From contig NC_089867.1 of NCBI RefSeq assembly GCF_036373705.1, forward strand, positions 6,292,501 to 6,356,500: DNA of 64,000 bases, written 5' to 3'. The notes under the pieces were generated by a model that saw nothing but the letters and a program-made list of their open reading frames with translations, was not told the origin of the DNA and did not search any database. Of the stretch, positions 22,109 to 33,324 are shown piece after piece. The DNA is from Amia ocellicauda. Its lineage: Eukaryota; Chordata; Actinopteri; Amiiformes; Amiidae. How positions within the stretch are numbered: the first letter of the stretch is position 1; each line of letters starts with the position of its first letter. The position numbers and the translations under genes are program-made.

Positions 22109-25100
22109 ATGGCGTCCCCTCACGCCCGGATCGGCCACCAGGCCCTGGCGGTGTTGGATGTAGCTTTCCGAGTTCCGTGTATCTTTATTATCGACGCCAT
22201 TTTTAACTCTTACTATGATCCCGGGACCGGTTGGGCCGGTGCTGCTGCACGGATTGTTTTGCGATTTCTGGGTAAGATGCCATGAAAATAGCCGTGGATA
22301 TGAATTGATTAGGGCGTGAGTCATGCATCGCGCCGGCTGTCATGGCTGGGGAACTTGGCCTACCTGTCCAGGTCTCCTGTCAAAAAAGAAAAGTGCCGCG
22401 ACCTCTGACTTAACTGCGTTCAAATGCGATTTCATTGAGTCCAGTGTGTCCTCTGCAGTGCCGTGGAAAGATCCCCTCTCGACTGGGAGCCACGCATTGT
22501 CCCTGTGCTGCCATGACTCTCATAGTGTTGTTGTTCAGTTGTGTTTGTGTTGCCTTTCAGCCCAGGTTAGCAAGGGCACTTTTAGCCCTCTGGTTGTGTT
22601 GTATGATCCTGCCGAAACCGATGTCGATGTGTATATATTTATGATCTTATTTGTTGTCGTAATGTGTACTGTAGATGTTAAATGAACGTTGTACTTAAAA
22701 ACCATATCGTTTCCGAGGTGGGCTGTGTAACCTAGACCATATTTTGGTTTCTTGGTTGAAAGATCTACCACCACATGAAAACAGTGTTTTGAATTGCACC
22801 CAGATATGCTGCTGAACATTATAACTTATGCAGTTTCATATGTGGCAGTGAGGGTCCTCACAGGGTCCCTAGAGTAGAGAATAATGAACAGTATTCAGGA
22901 TTTCATATATGTGTGATATGATATTGTCTTTGCATTTACAAGGAGAATATATGTTAATTTACGCTTAGCTACCTGTCAGTTACACTCACACGTTAAACAT
23001 TAACACATACTCCATGAGCAACATGAAGGAATGACGTTACATAAGGGTTTCAGAACTTTGTGTGCTATAGGTCTATGATTCAGCCATATTGTAGGTTTTG
23101 TACTATATTTTTCACTGCATAATTTAAACTGACCATACAATAGAGCAGTGGTTTTCAAACCGGTCCTGGAGTACCCCCTGCCCTGCTGGTTTTTGTTCCA
23201 ACTGAGGTCTTAATTGCTTAATTGAATCCTTAATTGACCTAACAAAGCAATATAGCATTCAATTAAGTAATTAAGCCCTAGGTTGGAACAAAAACCAGCA
23301 GGGCAGGGGGTACTCCAGGACCGGTTTGAAAACCCCTGCAATAGAGCGATGGATACGTTCACGGATCGCAGAAAGACAATGGTGATTTACAAACTACATT
23401 TACTTGCATGAATCAACATTTTAAACTCCACGAAGTGCATTAAACTCAAGATGTGATGCAGCATTCTACTGACATTTTCTTTCATATTAATGTGTTTAAG
23501 TAGTACATATGATAATCCTACAGTAGCACATTGCATTTTTTATTATATATAATTTGATACTTTTGCTGTCCCTGGCACATACAATTCCCAAACTGTCCTG
23601 TACAAAATAGCCACTACGCACAACCAGTTGTGTGTTGAAGTCTACATTGTGTAATGCTGTTGTAATACTTTATTAATATGTACCACAGCACACCAAAAGC
23701 ATCTTCATTTTCAGATAACCATCAATGGAATATGCATAGGTAGTTGTAGATGATCATGTTCTTTTGATTGCAACATGTACACTGTTATCACTGCCCTACT
23801 TAACTCTGACCCCTAGGAAAAGTAGACTACAGGGAACTTATCTAACTCGTGTTATTGCTTAATGTGACTTCTGTAATATTGCAATGCTTTAGCTACTGTG
23901 CTGTAGTGGCTGAGACGCACTGTATTTTTGTTTAACTTGCATTATGATGCATGACCCACCTTATGTTATTTATTTCCTGTTTAAGTGCATAATCCAGTTG
24001 AATCTGAGTCACATTGGACAAATTCTTCAACCATCTAACTCATTAATAGTAGTAGTAAATTAAATGTATGAAGATAGCTGAGAATGTCATGCATAAACTT
24101 TTTGTTTATGTAAGGAAGTCAGAAGTCACTAATTCTTCTTTTCTCCTCCAGGTATCCTGGTATCTGGGGTCGTGCTGGTTTTGTCTCAGAAGGCACTGCT
24201 CAAGTTCTACATGCTGTTTTCTGCAGTGCTCTTGGGAACAGTGGCAGTCTTGGTCAATTACTACGCCACCTCACACATAGACTTCTACAGCGCTTACTAC
24301 ACTGCAGCCTTGGGTTTTAAGCTGCTTCCTCGCAATGGACCCACGCTATGGCTGGGCATGGTGATGCTCCAGCTCATGTTTGGGATCGGTTATGTGGTGC
24401 TCCTCAACATCCAGTCAGTCTTTGCTGTGCTGATCGTCTTGGATGTTATGATCCCCATATGGGGCTTGATCTTAGAACTCCCTGTAGAAGTGCGGCAGCT
24501 TGTGGCCATAGCTTCAGGCCTAGTCCTTTTAGTGAACACCATAGTGTATTTAATTATGAAGCTGAAGAAGTTCTATTACTCGGGCCGCTATGTCTACCTG
24601 CTCATCAGGCACATGTACCGCATTTACGGCCTCCAGTTATTGGTGGAGGACACGTGGAAGAGGATCCGTTTCCCAGATGTGCTCCGGGTCTTCTGGCTGA
24701 CCAGACTGACTGCTCAAGCCATCATACTGGTATATGTGGTGAAGGTGGCCAGCAGTGACGAGGGGAACCGCAGCTACTTGATCTCCTGGGAGGACTTCTG
24801 GGAAGTGCTGTGCAACCTCATCATCAGCGGATGCGACTCCACGCTGACCGTGCTGGGCATGAGCGCGGTCATTTCTTCTGTTGCGCATTACTTGGGACTG
24901 GGGATCTTGGCTTTCATCGGCTCCACAGAGGAAGAGGACAAGCGTCTAGGCTTTGTGGCGCCGGTGTTGTTTTTTATTTTGGCTCTCCAGACCGGCCTCA
25001 GTGGCCTGGACCCTGAGGATAGACTTGTGCGTCTCAGCCGAAACATGTGCCTTCTGTTGACTGCCATCCTGCATTTCATCCACGGCATGACCGACCCGGT

Positions 25101-26043
25101 CCTCATGTCTCTGAGTGCCTCTCACGTCTCGTCATTCCGCAGACATTTCCCTGTCCTCTTGGTTTCCTCCTGCCTGTTTGTGATGCCCATCCTGCTGAGC
25201 TACGCACTGTGGCACCACTACTTGCTAAACACCTGGCTGTTTGCCGTAACAGCGTTTTGCGTCGAGCTCTGCCTGAAAGTGATCGTCTCGCTGACTGTGT
25301 ACACGCTCTTCATGATCGACGGCTACTACAATGTCTTATGGGAGAAACTGGATGACTACGTATACTACGTGCGCTCCACCGGCAACGTCATCGAGTTCAT
25401 CTTCGGTGTGATCATGTTTGGGAACGGGGCATACACCATGATGTTCGAGTCGGGCAGCAAGATCCGCGCTTGCATGATGTGCCTCCACGCCTACTTCAAC
25501 ATCTACCTGCAGGCCAAGAATGGGTGGAAGACCTTCATCAACAGGAGGACTGCGGTGAAGAAAATCAACTCCCTGCCAGAGATGAAAGGAAGCCAGCTGA
25601 GGGAGATCGAGGACGTCTGTGCCATCTGTTACCAGGAATTTGCCACCTCGGCACGCATCACCCCCTGCCACCACTACTTCCATGCCCTCTGCCTCCGCAA
25701 GTGGCTCTATATCCAGGACACGTGTCCCATGTGCCACCAGAAGGTCTATATCGAGGAGGACTCGCGAGACAGTGCTGCCTTTTCCAATAACAATGGGTAT
25801 GTGGCCCCCAATGAAAACCCAGGAGGCTTTGCAGCAGCAGCAGCAGCAGCAGCGGCAGGTGGTGAAGGAGATGCTGATGTTGCCATTGTCGTGGCCGCTG
25901 CTGCTGGGCCAGAGCTTGAAAACGAACTAATCGAAGACAATGACAGTATTGAATATGACGAAGATGAGTGGGGGACACAGAATGGTGGAATGCCAGTAGA
26001 AGAAGACTATATAAATGATGATACAGACTCGAGTGGAGAATAA
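22109..26043 (+). CDS. rnf139: RNF139 / TRC8, ER multi-pass RING-H2 E3 ubiquitin ligase
   Basis: ER membrane ubiquitin ligase for sterol-linked and misfolded membrane-protein degradation (family knowledge). Two coding exons: 22109-22271 and 24152-26043 (TAA 26041-26043), joined in phase 1, giving 684 aa (human 664 from memory). The N-terminus is recognised by RVPCIFIIDAIFNSYYDPG. Roughly the first 500 residues hold many hydrophobic membrane segments, including the TRC8 core GCDSTLTVLGMSAVISSVAH and LGLGILAFIGSTEEED. The RING-H2 domain is at about residues 544-582: CAIC...CHHYFHALCLRKW...CPMC, with all eight zinc ligands present. The tail is acidic with a nine-alanine run. The start was chosen because it is the only in-frame ATG preceding the conserved first exon. 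Complete and undisrupted. Confidence 0.97.
22272..24151 (+). other. rnf139: RNF139 intron
   Basis: Single coding-region intron, donor GTAAGA, acceptor TTTTCTCCTCCAG. It starts with CpG-rich island sequence (to about 22500), contains the hAT-type MITE at 23146-23338, and is otherwise AT-rich without recognised elements. Confidence 0.85.
23146..23338 (+). mobile_element. hAT-type MITE copy 2, complete, with target-site duplication
   Basis: A 193-bp near-perfect hairpin. The left end CAGTGGTTTTCAAACCGGTC and the inverse of the right end (CAGGGGTTTTCAAACCGGTC) agree over more than 50 bases except one position. The centre is also palindromic (CTTAATTGCTTAATTGAAT against its near inverse). It is flanked by identical 8-bp duplications CAATAGAG at 23138-23145 and 23339-23346. 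The 8-bp duplication and CAG..CTG ends are typical of hAT elements. No coding capacity. Confidence 0.92.
25831..25857 (+). repeat. (GCA)n tract coding nine alanines in RNF139 tail
   Basis: Nine alanine codons, eight of them GCA and one GCG, in the cytosolic tail after the RING domain. A trinucleotide microsatellite in coding sequence; a second alanine-rich segment follows (VVAAAAG). Confidence 0.9.
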
Positions 26044-29000
26044 AGCACAGATTATTATTTAAATTAAACATAAATAAATGTCAACATCAGGGAAGTTTTT
26101 TTTTTTATTTTTTTAAAGGGCTTGGAGAGGGGTAATGTGTATGATGAGGTATATGGTACAGTGTGCCTATGTAATGTTATTAGAAATGCACACTTCTAGC
26201 CAATAATCAGATTATTTGTGGTTCACTAAGAAAACAAATTGAACCGAGAAGACTTTTTTTACTGCCTACAAAATTGCAAATGGTTTCCTATCTTTTTGTT
26301 TTCCTAAAAATGTTTAGGTGGACGGTGTTATTACAGACCTCCCCCCCTTTTTTTAATTTATAAAAACAGTGCTGTTCAAGTATTAATGAAACCCCACTAA
26401 TTATTTTCTTCAAATGGACCAGTGAGAGCTCCGAAACAAGGGGAAAGGGTTAACCTAGTGTGACGTGCTACTGTAACTGCAAATATACCTCTTATCATTA
26501 CTGCTGGTCTCTTGTGTGACCTTACTAAACTTGTGTACGTTATTGTACATGTAATAAAATAGACTTTCCTTTTTTTAAAGGTTGTATTCCAATGACTGTT
26601 GTGGTAAACGCTGTTTAACACATGACGCAGAACATGTTTCACAGTCAAGAAACTACAATGCAGTAACATGACTTGTTGAGAACACCGTATTCTGTTACAT
26701 ATTAGCCTTGGCATTTCAAACTGAAGCCATTAGGGGTGGAAGTGTCTTTTTGTTATTTAAGGTTTCATTATCATGAAGTGTGATATTGTTCTGTTGAATC
26801 CATACAGGAAATGCTGCTTTTCTTTCACAATGGGTACTTGCTCTAACTGCTGAATAACAATATTCCACAAAGATTTTTTTGTTGTTGTTGCTATTATATA
26901 TCCAAAGTTACTCAACCAAAATAGACAAATGTGACCTATAATGTAAAGCTTAGTGGAGAGAGATTAAGCATTCTAATATTTTGGAGGGCTTTATGTTAGA
27001 ATCAAATATGAGGAGCATGCAAGGGTGCAGCTATATTTTGCCTTTAATCTCTCAGAAATTAAGCTTTTTGATTTAGTTGCTGTTCATTTAATAGATTTTT
27101 TTTTTTCCTATGACCAAAAATATTTTCAATAGTTACATACTTAGCCATGAGTTAATTTTTCTTTAAATATATTTGTTAATGTGGCTTATTAATTCCAAAG
27201 GATTATAGTATGATTCTTTACATCATACCTTTGTCAGCATCAAGGTTTATCACCTTTATCACATTAACATCCTCTTTTGACATCATTAGGGATGGGCTTT
27301 AATCGAAATCTGCAATTTTCAAATTGAATTTACAAATATAGGTGCAAAGCAACATCCTTAGGCTCGGTGCTTCAGTCGTTTGAACTAGGGGTCCAAAGTT
27401 TGACCATTATCTCTTGAAAGTGCTGTTGGCATTTTTCCCCAATTCGGTTTTTGTTTGAGCAACGTGACACTATTTGTATATTAGGTTTCCATCCTGACAG
27501 ATTTGTCATAGCAGAGTGTAGACAGTGTGACATGATTCATTTTGGTTTGTTGGTTGGTGGACTGGTTGATTTGGGTGTGATTGAGATTGTTGGGGTTTGG
27601 CCATTTTTGTTTTTTTCTCCTACTCCAGAAAATCTACTGACTAACTCAAAGTGCATCATATTTAACATAGTGTGTGTGGGGGGAAATACATTACTTTTGC
27701 CTACTCTGTATAGCTTAGAGATTATTCCTGACGTAGAGGGACGATTGAGGACTGATTCTTCAACACACATCTGTTTATGATAGTAAGTGCGGCCCCTGGA
27801 ATTGCTTTTCCTCCTTTTCTTTATACAAAATTGCCATGAAGAGGTGTAGTTATTGTTATTATTATGATTATGTAAAAACAGAAACAGTAGATTTTATTTA
27901 TTTATTTATTTATAATCTGAAAAGGATCACCAAATATAGTATTCTTAATTAGCCATTGAAAAGGTATATTATTATTCAATACAAGTACCTGCATTTGGTC
28001 CACCTGTTCTGGATCAGAATCAAATAATCTGTTGTCTACAATATACTGGTGACTTCTTTTTTTAATCATTATTCTTCTTACCATCACTAATATTTTGTAT
28101 TTCTGTTTTTCACAGGTTCAAATGTACTGAGAGAGGGTTATTTCAAAATGTGTGAAATGTAATTATATTTAAGAATTACCATTGAAGTGGAAAGGGGATA
28201 AGTGAACCTGTATTCCTGTTTGAAATGGCAAGTGTAAACTGAGATGTCACATTGATTGCCTTGATTGTTTTTTCCTCCAAATTTTACAATTTGTTACAAA
28301 TGTGGTATTTATGAATTATATTTGCTCTAATTATTCAAAACTCTGTTTACGGTCCATATAGATTGAGGTTTCTCATGGAAATCTTTTTTCACATGGAAAT
28401 GATTGACCAGCTATATAAAGGTGGCTTTGTTGGTTCAAGTCATGGTATAGTGAACTGTTTTACATTCCATAGAAAGGAATATTATGTAAAGTATGATTTT
28501 TTTTTTTTCTTTCCTGTTCTGTTCATTGATCGCTCAATATATTTTAATTCCAGTTCCAACCTGAATTATGGTGTGTATATCTCATTGTAACACAAAATTG
28601 TTCATATTGAAATCTACATGTCATGATTATTTGAATAATGATCTGTAAATAACTAAACCAACTGGTTGCACTTTAGGTGTTGGCAGATATTAAAATTTTG
28701 AACAGCAAAGAAGAGTCTGAAAGACTGCTTTGGATGTAAATCTGTACAGTGGACCTGGTACTACACACATTTTAAGGGGGAAGAAATCTAAGATGAAAAG
28801 CCACCTTTTTCCATGTGCTTTTTGGAATTATAGGATTCAACAATGCAATTTATTGATAGTCTGCCAAGGTACGCATCTAGTCTCACAGATTTTAATATCA
28901 GCATTACCTGTACTAGAAATTAAAAGTTATAAATCTGATTTGGTCTAGCCCCTAGGAAAGAATCTTGGTTCACACACACTTCACCTTTGTTTGTCTATGG

Positions 29001-29217
29001 TTTTGGTGCTATTTCCTTAGCGCTGGCTTGAGTTTCTAACCATTGTCTGTTGAGAGAAAAGGTGATTGTATAATTTTGCGGCTAAGGATACCAGATATTT
29101 CAGAACAGATAAAGTGCCGATGTGAATGCAAGGTGGAGCATTTGTTTTTATTGTGTGTGTGTGCATCAGATTATAGGCTCTTCCTCTCATTTGTGTGTAT
29201 TTCATTTCTAGAATAAA
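26044..29217 (+). other. rnf139: RNF139 3' UTR and downstream sequence
   Basis: AT-rich, without a conserved ORF. Candidate poly(A) signals AATAAA at 26073-26078, 26553-26558 (with a GT-rich element downstream) and 29212-29217. The true end could be about 0.5 kb or 3.2 kb after the stop. T-runs and short ATT repeats occur. No TRMT12-like coding sequence is present. Confidence 0.5.
26553..26558 (+). terminator. Candidate poly(A) signal of RNF139 (AATAAA)
   Basis: AATAAA followed by T-rich sequence and GTTGTATTCC..CTGTTGTGG. The best-supported RNF139 end by signal context. Confidence 0.5.
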
Positions 29218-31139
29218 ATCTCATGTCTGTAGCGTAATAGTGTAATATAAAGCTGTTTCCAGCAAAATACTAAATTGGAATCTCAATTGAAATATATTTT
29301 TTAAGGTGTCATTTTAACAATTTTTACATGAGGGGAATCCATTTTGCTTTAGTCATATTCTTACAGGTTTCATTTTAATGGCAATGATGTGTAAATTATA
29401 ATAGCACCCCAGTGAGAATTAAATGTGCATAGTAAAGTTGATAAAGTGGGTTGCTTACTGAAAACATTTGAGCTGCAAAAGGTTTTCCATGCATTTTAGG
29501 ATTTATACTTGTCTCCACATAAACCACAGGAGGTCACTGTTGTGTAGAAGAATGTGAAAACTGTCAATAAATTCAGATAAATTCACTCAGTGCATTTAAG
29601 GAGGTCAAATGAACCGACTGATTGAATTTCTCCATCGGCGAATGTGAGGGGTTTCCATTGGCTGGTTTGTCATTTGTGCGACTAGAAAAACAATTTTCTT
29701 GGGACCATCTGTCCGGGACGATGGTTCCAGTGAGATCCTGCTTGATAAAATTCATCGAGTTCCTGCTGTGTTGCTAAGTAATATCCACAGTGTCTATTCA
29801 GTTGCTTTTGCAGGCCTTTTTAATATGACTTCAACTCTCTGCTAGCTGGCTTCCCCACATCAGCCACTTGCTCTCTGCACCTCATCCACAACCCTACAGC
29901 CTCCCCGTTCCTCTTTTTTTTTTTTTTTTTTTTTCTGGCTCACCAACGCAGCAGCTATTGTTCAGACTCTTCATTGGATTCCCTTTTTGTTTTCGCATAC
30001 ATCAGATTTTAGATTATTGTCCTTAGCTTTTGCTTTGTCCCACTCAGTCCCTATACCTGCTCGTGCCTTCACCTCTGCTTGTGTTCTGGTGGCTCTTGGC
30101 TGTAACCTTATTGTCCTACTTCACACTGCTGTGAACATTTCCCCTTGCGCTCCAGTGATTTCTAACTAGAATAAAACTGGATATGCCATAACTCTTAAGT
30201 CTAAGCAGCTTGCATTGCCTCATGAAAAGGCTCACATATTCAACGGCACAGGTGCAGACATCATCCCTTTGTTTTGCAACCTAAACTTTTTTTTTAAAAA
30301 CTATCACCAGTACAGTGCTGCTCTCACTTTTCCATAATATAGTTTGTATTGCAGATGTTAGTTTGTTCATTCAATATTGGAAGTAAAATTGAACGAGCAA
30401 AGCAGACAGTTTAATGAATAAAATATTATTAATCTTGTCAATATCTTCTTAATAACAATGGGATGTCAACCATGACAAGTAATTTATCATTGCAAATGTT
30501 ATTTCAGATTGCATCAAATAATGTAATACCGAGTGGGATTTGATTTCACTGGAGATATTGATAATTTTATTGTGGAAGATATTACAAGCAATGTGATTGC
30601 TATTTTTATTTAATGGGTGTGTGACCACAGGTTAATTGACACTAATTTAAATAGCTAAAGAATAATGTAGTTGTGGAAAAATCCCATTTAAATCTGTTCA
30701 CGACTGAACAAGCTAGATGAATAGTTTGTACTTTACTGAGGAAAGCATGTGGTCTTATGCAGATATATTGGCATTTCCTCCAATTACTGTGTTGATAAAG
30801 GATAGATTTCTTCAAAGGAGCTACTGCAATGGAAATAAATGTGACCCCAACCTCTAAGAATTGTTTCTGGCTTCTTTGCTTTGTTCCTTCTTTTAAAGAA
30901 TGTTTGATTTCGTGCTCCTGGCTGGGATGGTGTGTTGTTGCTCTGTTTTGTTCTCTGAATTAATATGCATTTGATCACAAGGCTTCTGTCAATTTAACCC
31001 TTCGCCCACACAGCTGTGTAACTGCAGTGTGGTTAAAGGAAACATGTCAGCTTTACTTAAGGCTGTAGGTTGATGTGAGGTCCTACAATTGTAATCCTGC
31101 TTCCTTATTTTAAGACTTTTAAAGAGAATCCTTTGTACT
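29218..31139. other. Intergenic sequence between RNF139 and TMEM65
   Basis: AT-rich DNA with a T(21) run at 29914-29934 and no gene. In human TRMT12 lies in the corresponding interval (recalled), but no long ORF resembling it occurs here. Confidence 0.6.
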
Positions 31140-31465
31140 TTTAAATTTGACAGATGTTTCCACTTGTTTTGATTTACAGTGTCTCCTTTCCAAGTCAAGC
31201 CAGCAATGCTTCCTATTTCATCTTCTATCTTCTATGTCTCTTTTCATCTCTTGGCATCCTTTCTATTTGTCCACCTGGCTCTTCTTGCAATATTTCCAGC
31301 CCATTGCAATTTGAGCATTTTCACCCTTTCGGTGATGGCTCAGCGGCCTCTTCATGTTATTCCAACTATACGGCCTACATCTTACCTTTTGTTGTCTGAA
31401 GTTTCTGTACCTTTGTTGCATTTAGTAACCAGGTTTCACAACCATAAGTGAGCACTGGTAGAAAA
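31140..31465 (-). pseudogene. Decayed LINE reverse-transcriptase C-terminal fragment
   Basis: On the minus strand, three frames in order give PVLTYGCETWLLNATKVQKL, then KLQWAGNIARRARW, then IAGLTWKGDTVNQNKWKHL. These match the C-terminal hallmarks of many non-LTR retrotransposon polymerases (LTYGCETW, then a W-AGH-ARR block, then a W..A.DR..W block). Frameshifts and in-frame stops separate the blocks, so it is dead. The clade (RTE-like is my guess) is uncertain. Confidence 0.65.
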
Positions 31466-32139
31466 AAAAAGAAAAGAAAAAGTACCTTATAATTACGAAA
31501 TGGTATATTTTCAAATACAGCAATAGAAATTGACAATACAAACCAGTAGAAAATATGCAAGAAAAACTATTTTCCATATGATGATTGTAATGACTTTTCC
31601 CCTGCTTATTCAGTCAGTAATTTTGGCTGGGGATCTTTGCATCCTAAAGCCTGTTCATTATTGAATCCCTATATGAATCAGTAATTAATTACTGTTTTTC
31701 CTGGCGCTGTTTCCATTCTGACATAAATAACACTTTATTTAACCTTGAAGGCCTACAGAGCATTGCGCGCGTTTTATGAATAATAGCGTATTTATTACTA
31801 GTAGTATTTACGTATGTATTTATTTACATTACACTTCTACGCTAAAGGATTAATATAACGTCCCCTCTAAATGATGTAAAGGAGCTGCACAAATGTACTT
31901 CACAAGTAACGCTGCGTTCACTTCGCATTTCTTTCCCTCACGGTGGCAGAGTTTACCCACATATTTCACCGTCATTTGGTTGGATTGCATTATCCAAAAA
32001 AATTATCCTGACACTCTTTAGGTCAAGTGCAGAAAAACAAATACATAAATTAACTTAAAGTAGATGAATTTAACAGTGGTCGCCCGTGTTCCTGTGGGTG
32101 ACATTTCTATGCCTACGCTGCCAAAGATTGTTACCTAAT
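31466..32139. other. Intergenic sequence upstream of TMEM65 promoter
   Basis: AT-rich sequence with scattered CpG from about 31760 onward. No gene or repeat recognised. Confidence 0.5.
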
Positions 32140-32720
32140 GCACGGCCCAGGAGCAGCAGTTGTCACATGACCACCGAAGGTACTACAAGCCCCACACAAC
32201 TTCTGCGGCTAACTATGGCGTGGATTGCATTTTGGGAACGGTAGTCCACGTCGTGCGTCTCCACATACACGTAAGCGTCTGGTCAAGCGGTCCCGAAATA
32301 CATTTCCCACGATGCACTTCGCCGCAAGGGGAGGTAAGTGTAAGTGCCTGACACTGACAGATCAATAACAGGGGCTGCGGGGACTGGTTGTGTTGGCAGT
32401 CGCACCTGCCCCCGATTTTAAAAGAATGGCCGAGCGCGGAGGGGCCTGAAACGGTGGTTAGATGTACTGAAACACCGAGGGAGAGAGGCGGAAACGTCTG
32501 AATGACAGAAAACAAATCACCGCTCCCGCCCAGGAGGATACATCACGGGGAAAGCAGCGGACCCAGCGTTGGAAAGTCTTCATAATGAGGCGCGTCTGCA
32601 TTGCCTCATCGCGGTTGCCTCTCTCGCAGCTCTCCGGGACGCGGCACCGTCCAGATCCGCTGAATGAACGGACACGCTGCCTGCAGTGAAGGGGCAGCGC
32701 AGCTGTTCACCGGACGGCCC
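32140..32720 (+). promoter_or_regulatory. TMEM65 CpG-rich promoter with three ZNF143-like motifs
   Basis: CpG-rich stretch starting about 1.2 kb before the start codon. It has an E-box/M-box-like GTCACATGACC at 32162-32172. Three segments resemble the ZNF143/SBS motif (ACTACA..TTCCCA..ATGC): 32182-32199 ACTACAAGCCCCACACAA, 32227-32246 (inverse; GGACTACCGTTCCCAAAATG reads from 32247 down to 32228), and 32297-32317 ATACATTTCCCACGATGCAC. A strong splice donor GAG|GTAAGTG follows at 32333/32334. Confidence 0.6.
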
Positions 32721-33287
32721 GTAATTGTGGAAACCAAGTTCAAGTGGATTATTATTGAGAGCGGCTTGGTTATGGAGTTTTTTTTGACGGGGTAACAAGA
32801 ACACAAAGTCTGGTCTCTTCACCCGTAAGACTTCGCTTCATATGTATAATTAGAACTGGAAAAGGCTTCCCAAACCAGTCCATGGGTCGTATTTATGTCC
32901 ACGCAAATCGACGTTTCTTCTAGTAAATCACTACTAGTTCACCTTGAAATACGTTTCTCCAGCGGCAAGGACTTGTACAATTGTGCGAAACTCACTTCTT
33001 GATGTCGGCTGATTGACTGAGAAGGTAATTTAGGAACCAGTTGTATGTATTTATTTATTTAAAAGACATGCTCCTGATGAACGTTAATAATATCGGTGTA
33101 GTTCCTTCATTTGCATTGCCTACCTCAGATGTATTGATCTCCACAACACTGAACTAATTCTAATATTTACTCCTACTGCATAATTGAACAGCTTTAGTAA
33201 TTATCATTTGCAGCCTTGATATATCCAAAACCTTGCAGGGGCCTATTTTAGCCCAACCCCAGCTGCTGTTATTCCCTCTCATTGCAG
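32334..33287 (+). other. tmem65: Probable 5' UTR intron of TMEM65
   Basis: Donor GAG|GTAAGTG at 32333/32334 and acceptor CCCTCTCATTGCAG|T at 33287/33288. The latter is just 37 bases before the ATG. If used, the start codon lies in the second exon and the first exon is non-coding. Inferred from signals only; other donors in the CpG-rich stretch are possible. Confidence 0.45.
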
Positions 33288-33324
33288 TCCCCCCCCCAAA
33301 TCTCCCAACTCCATCAACTTCTCC

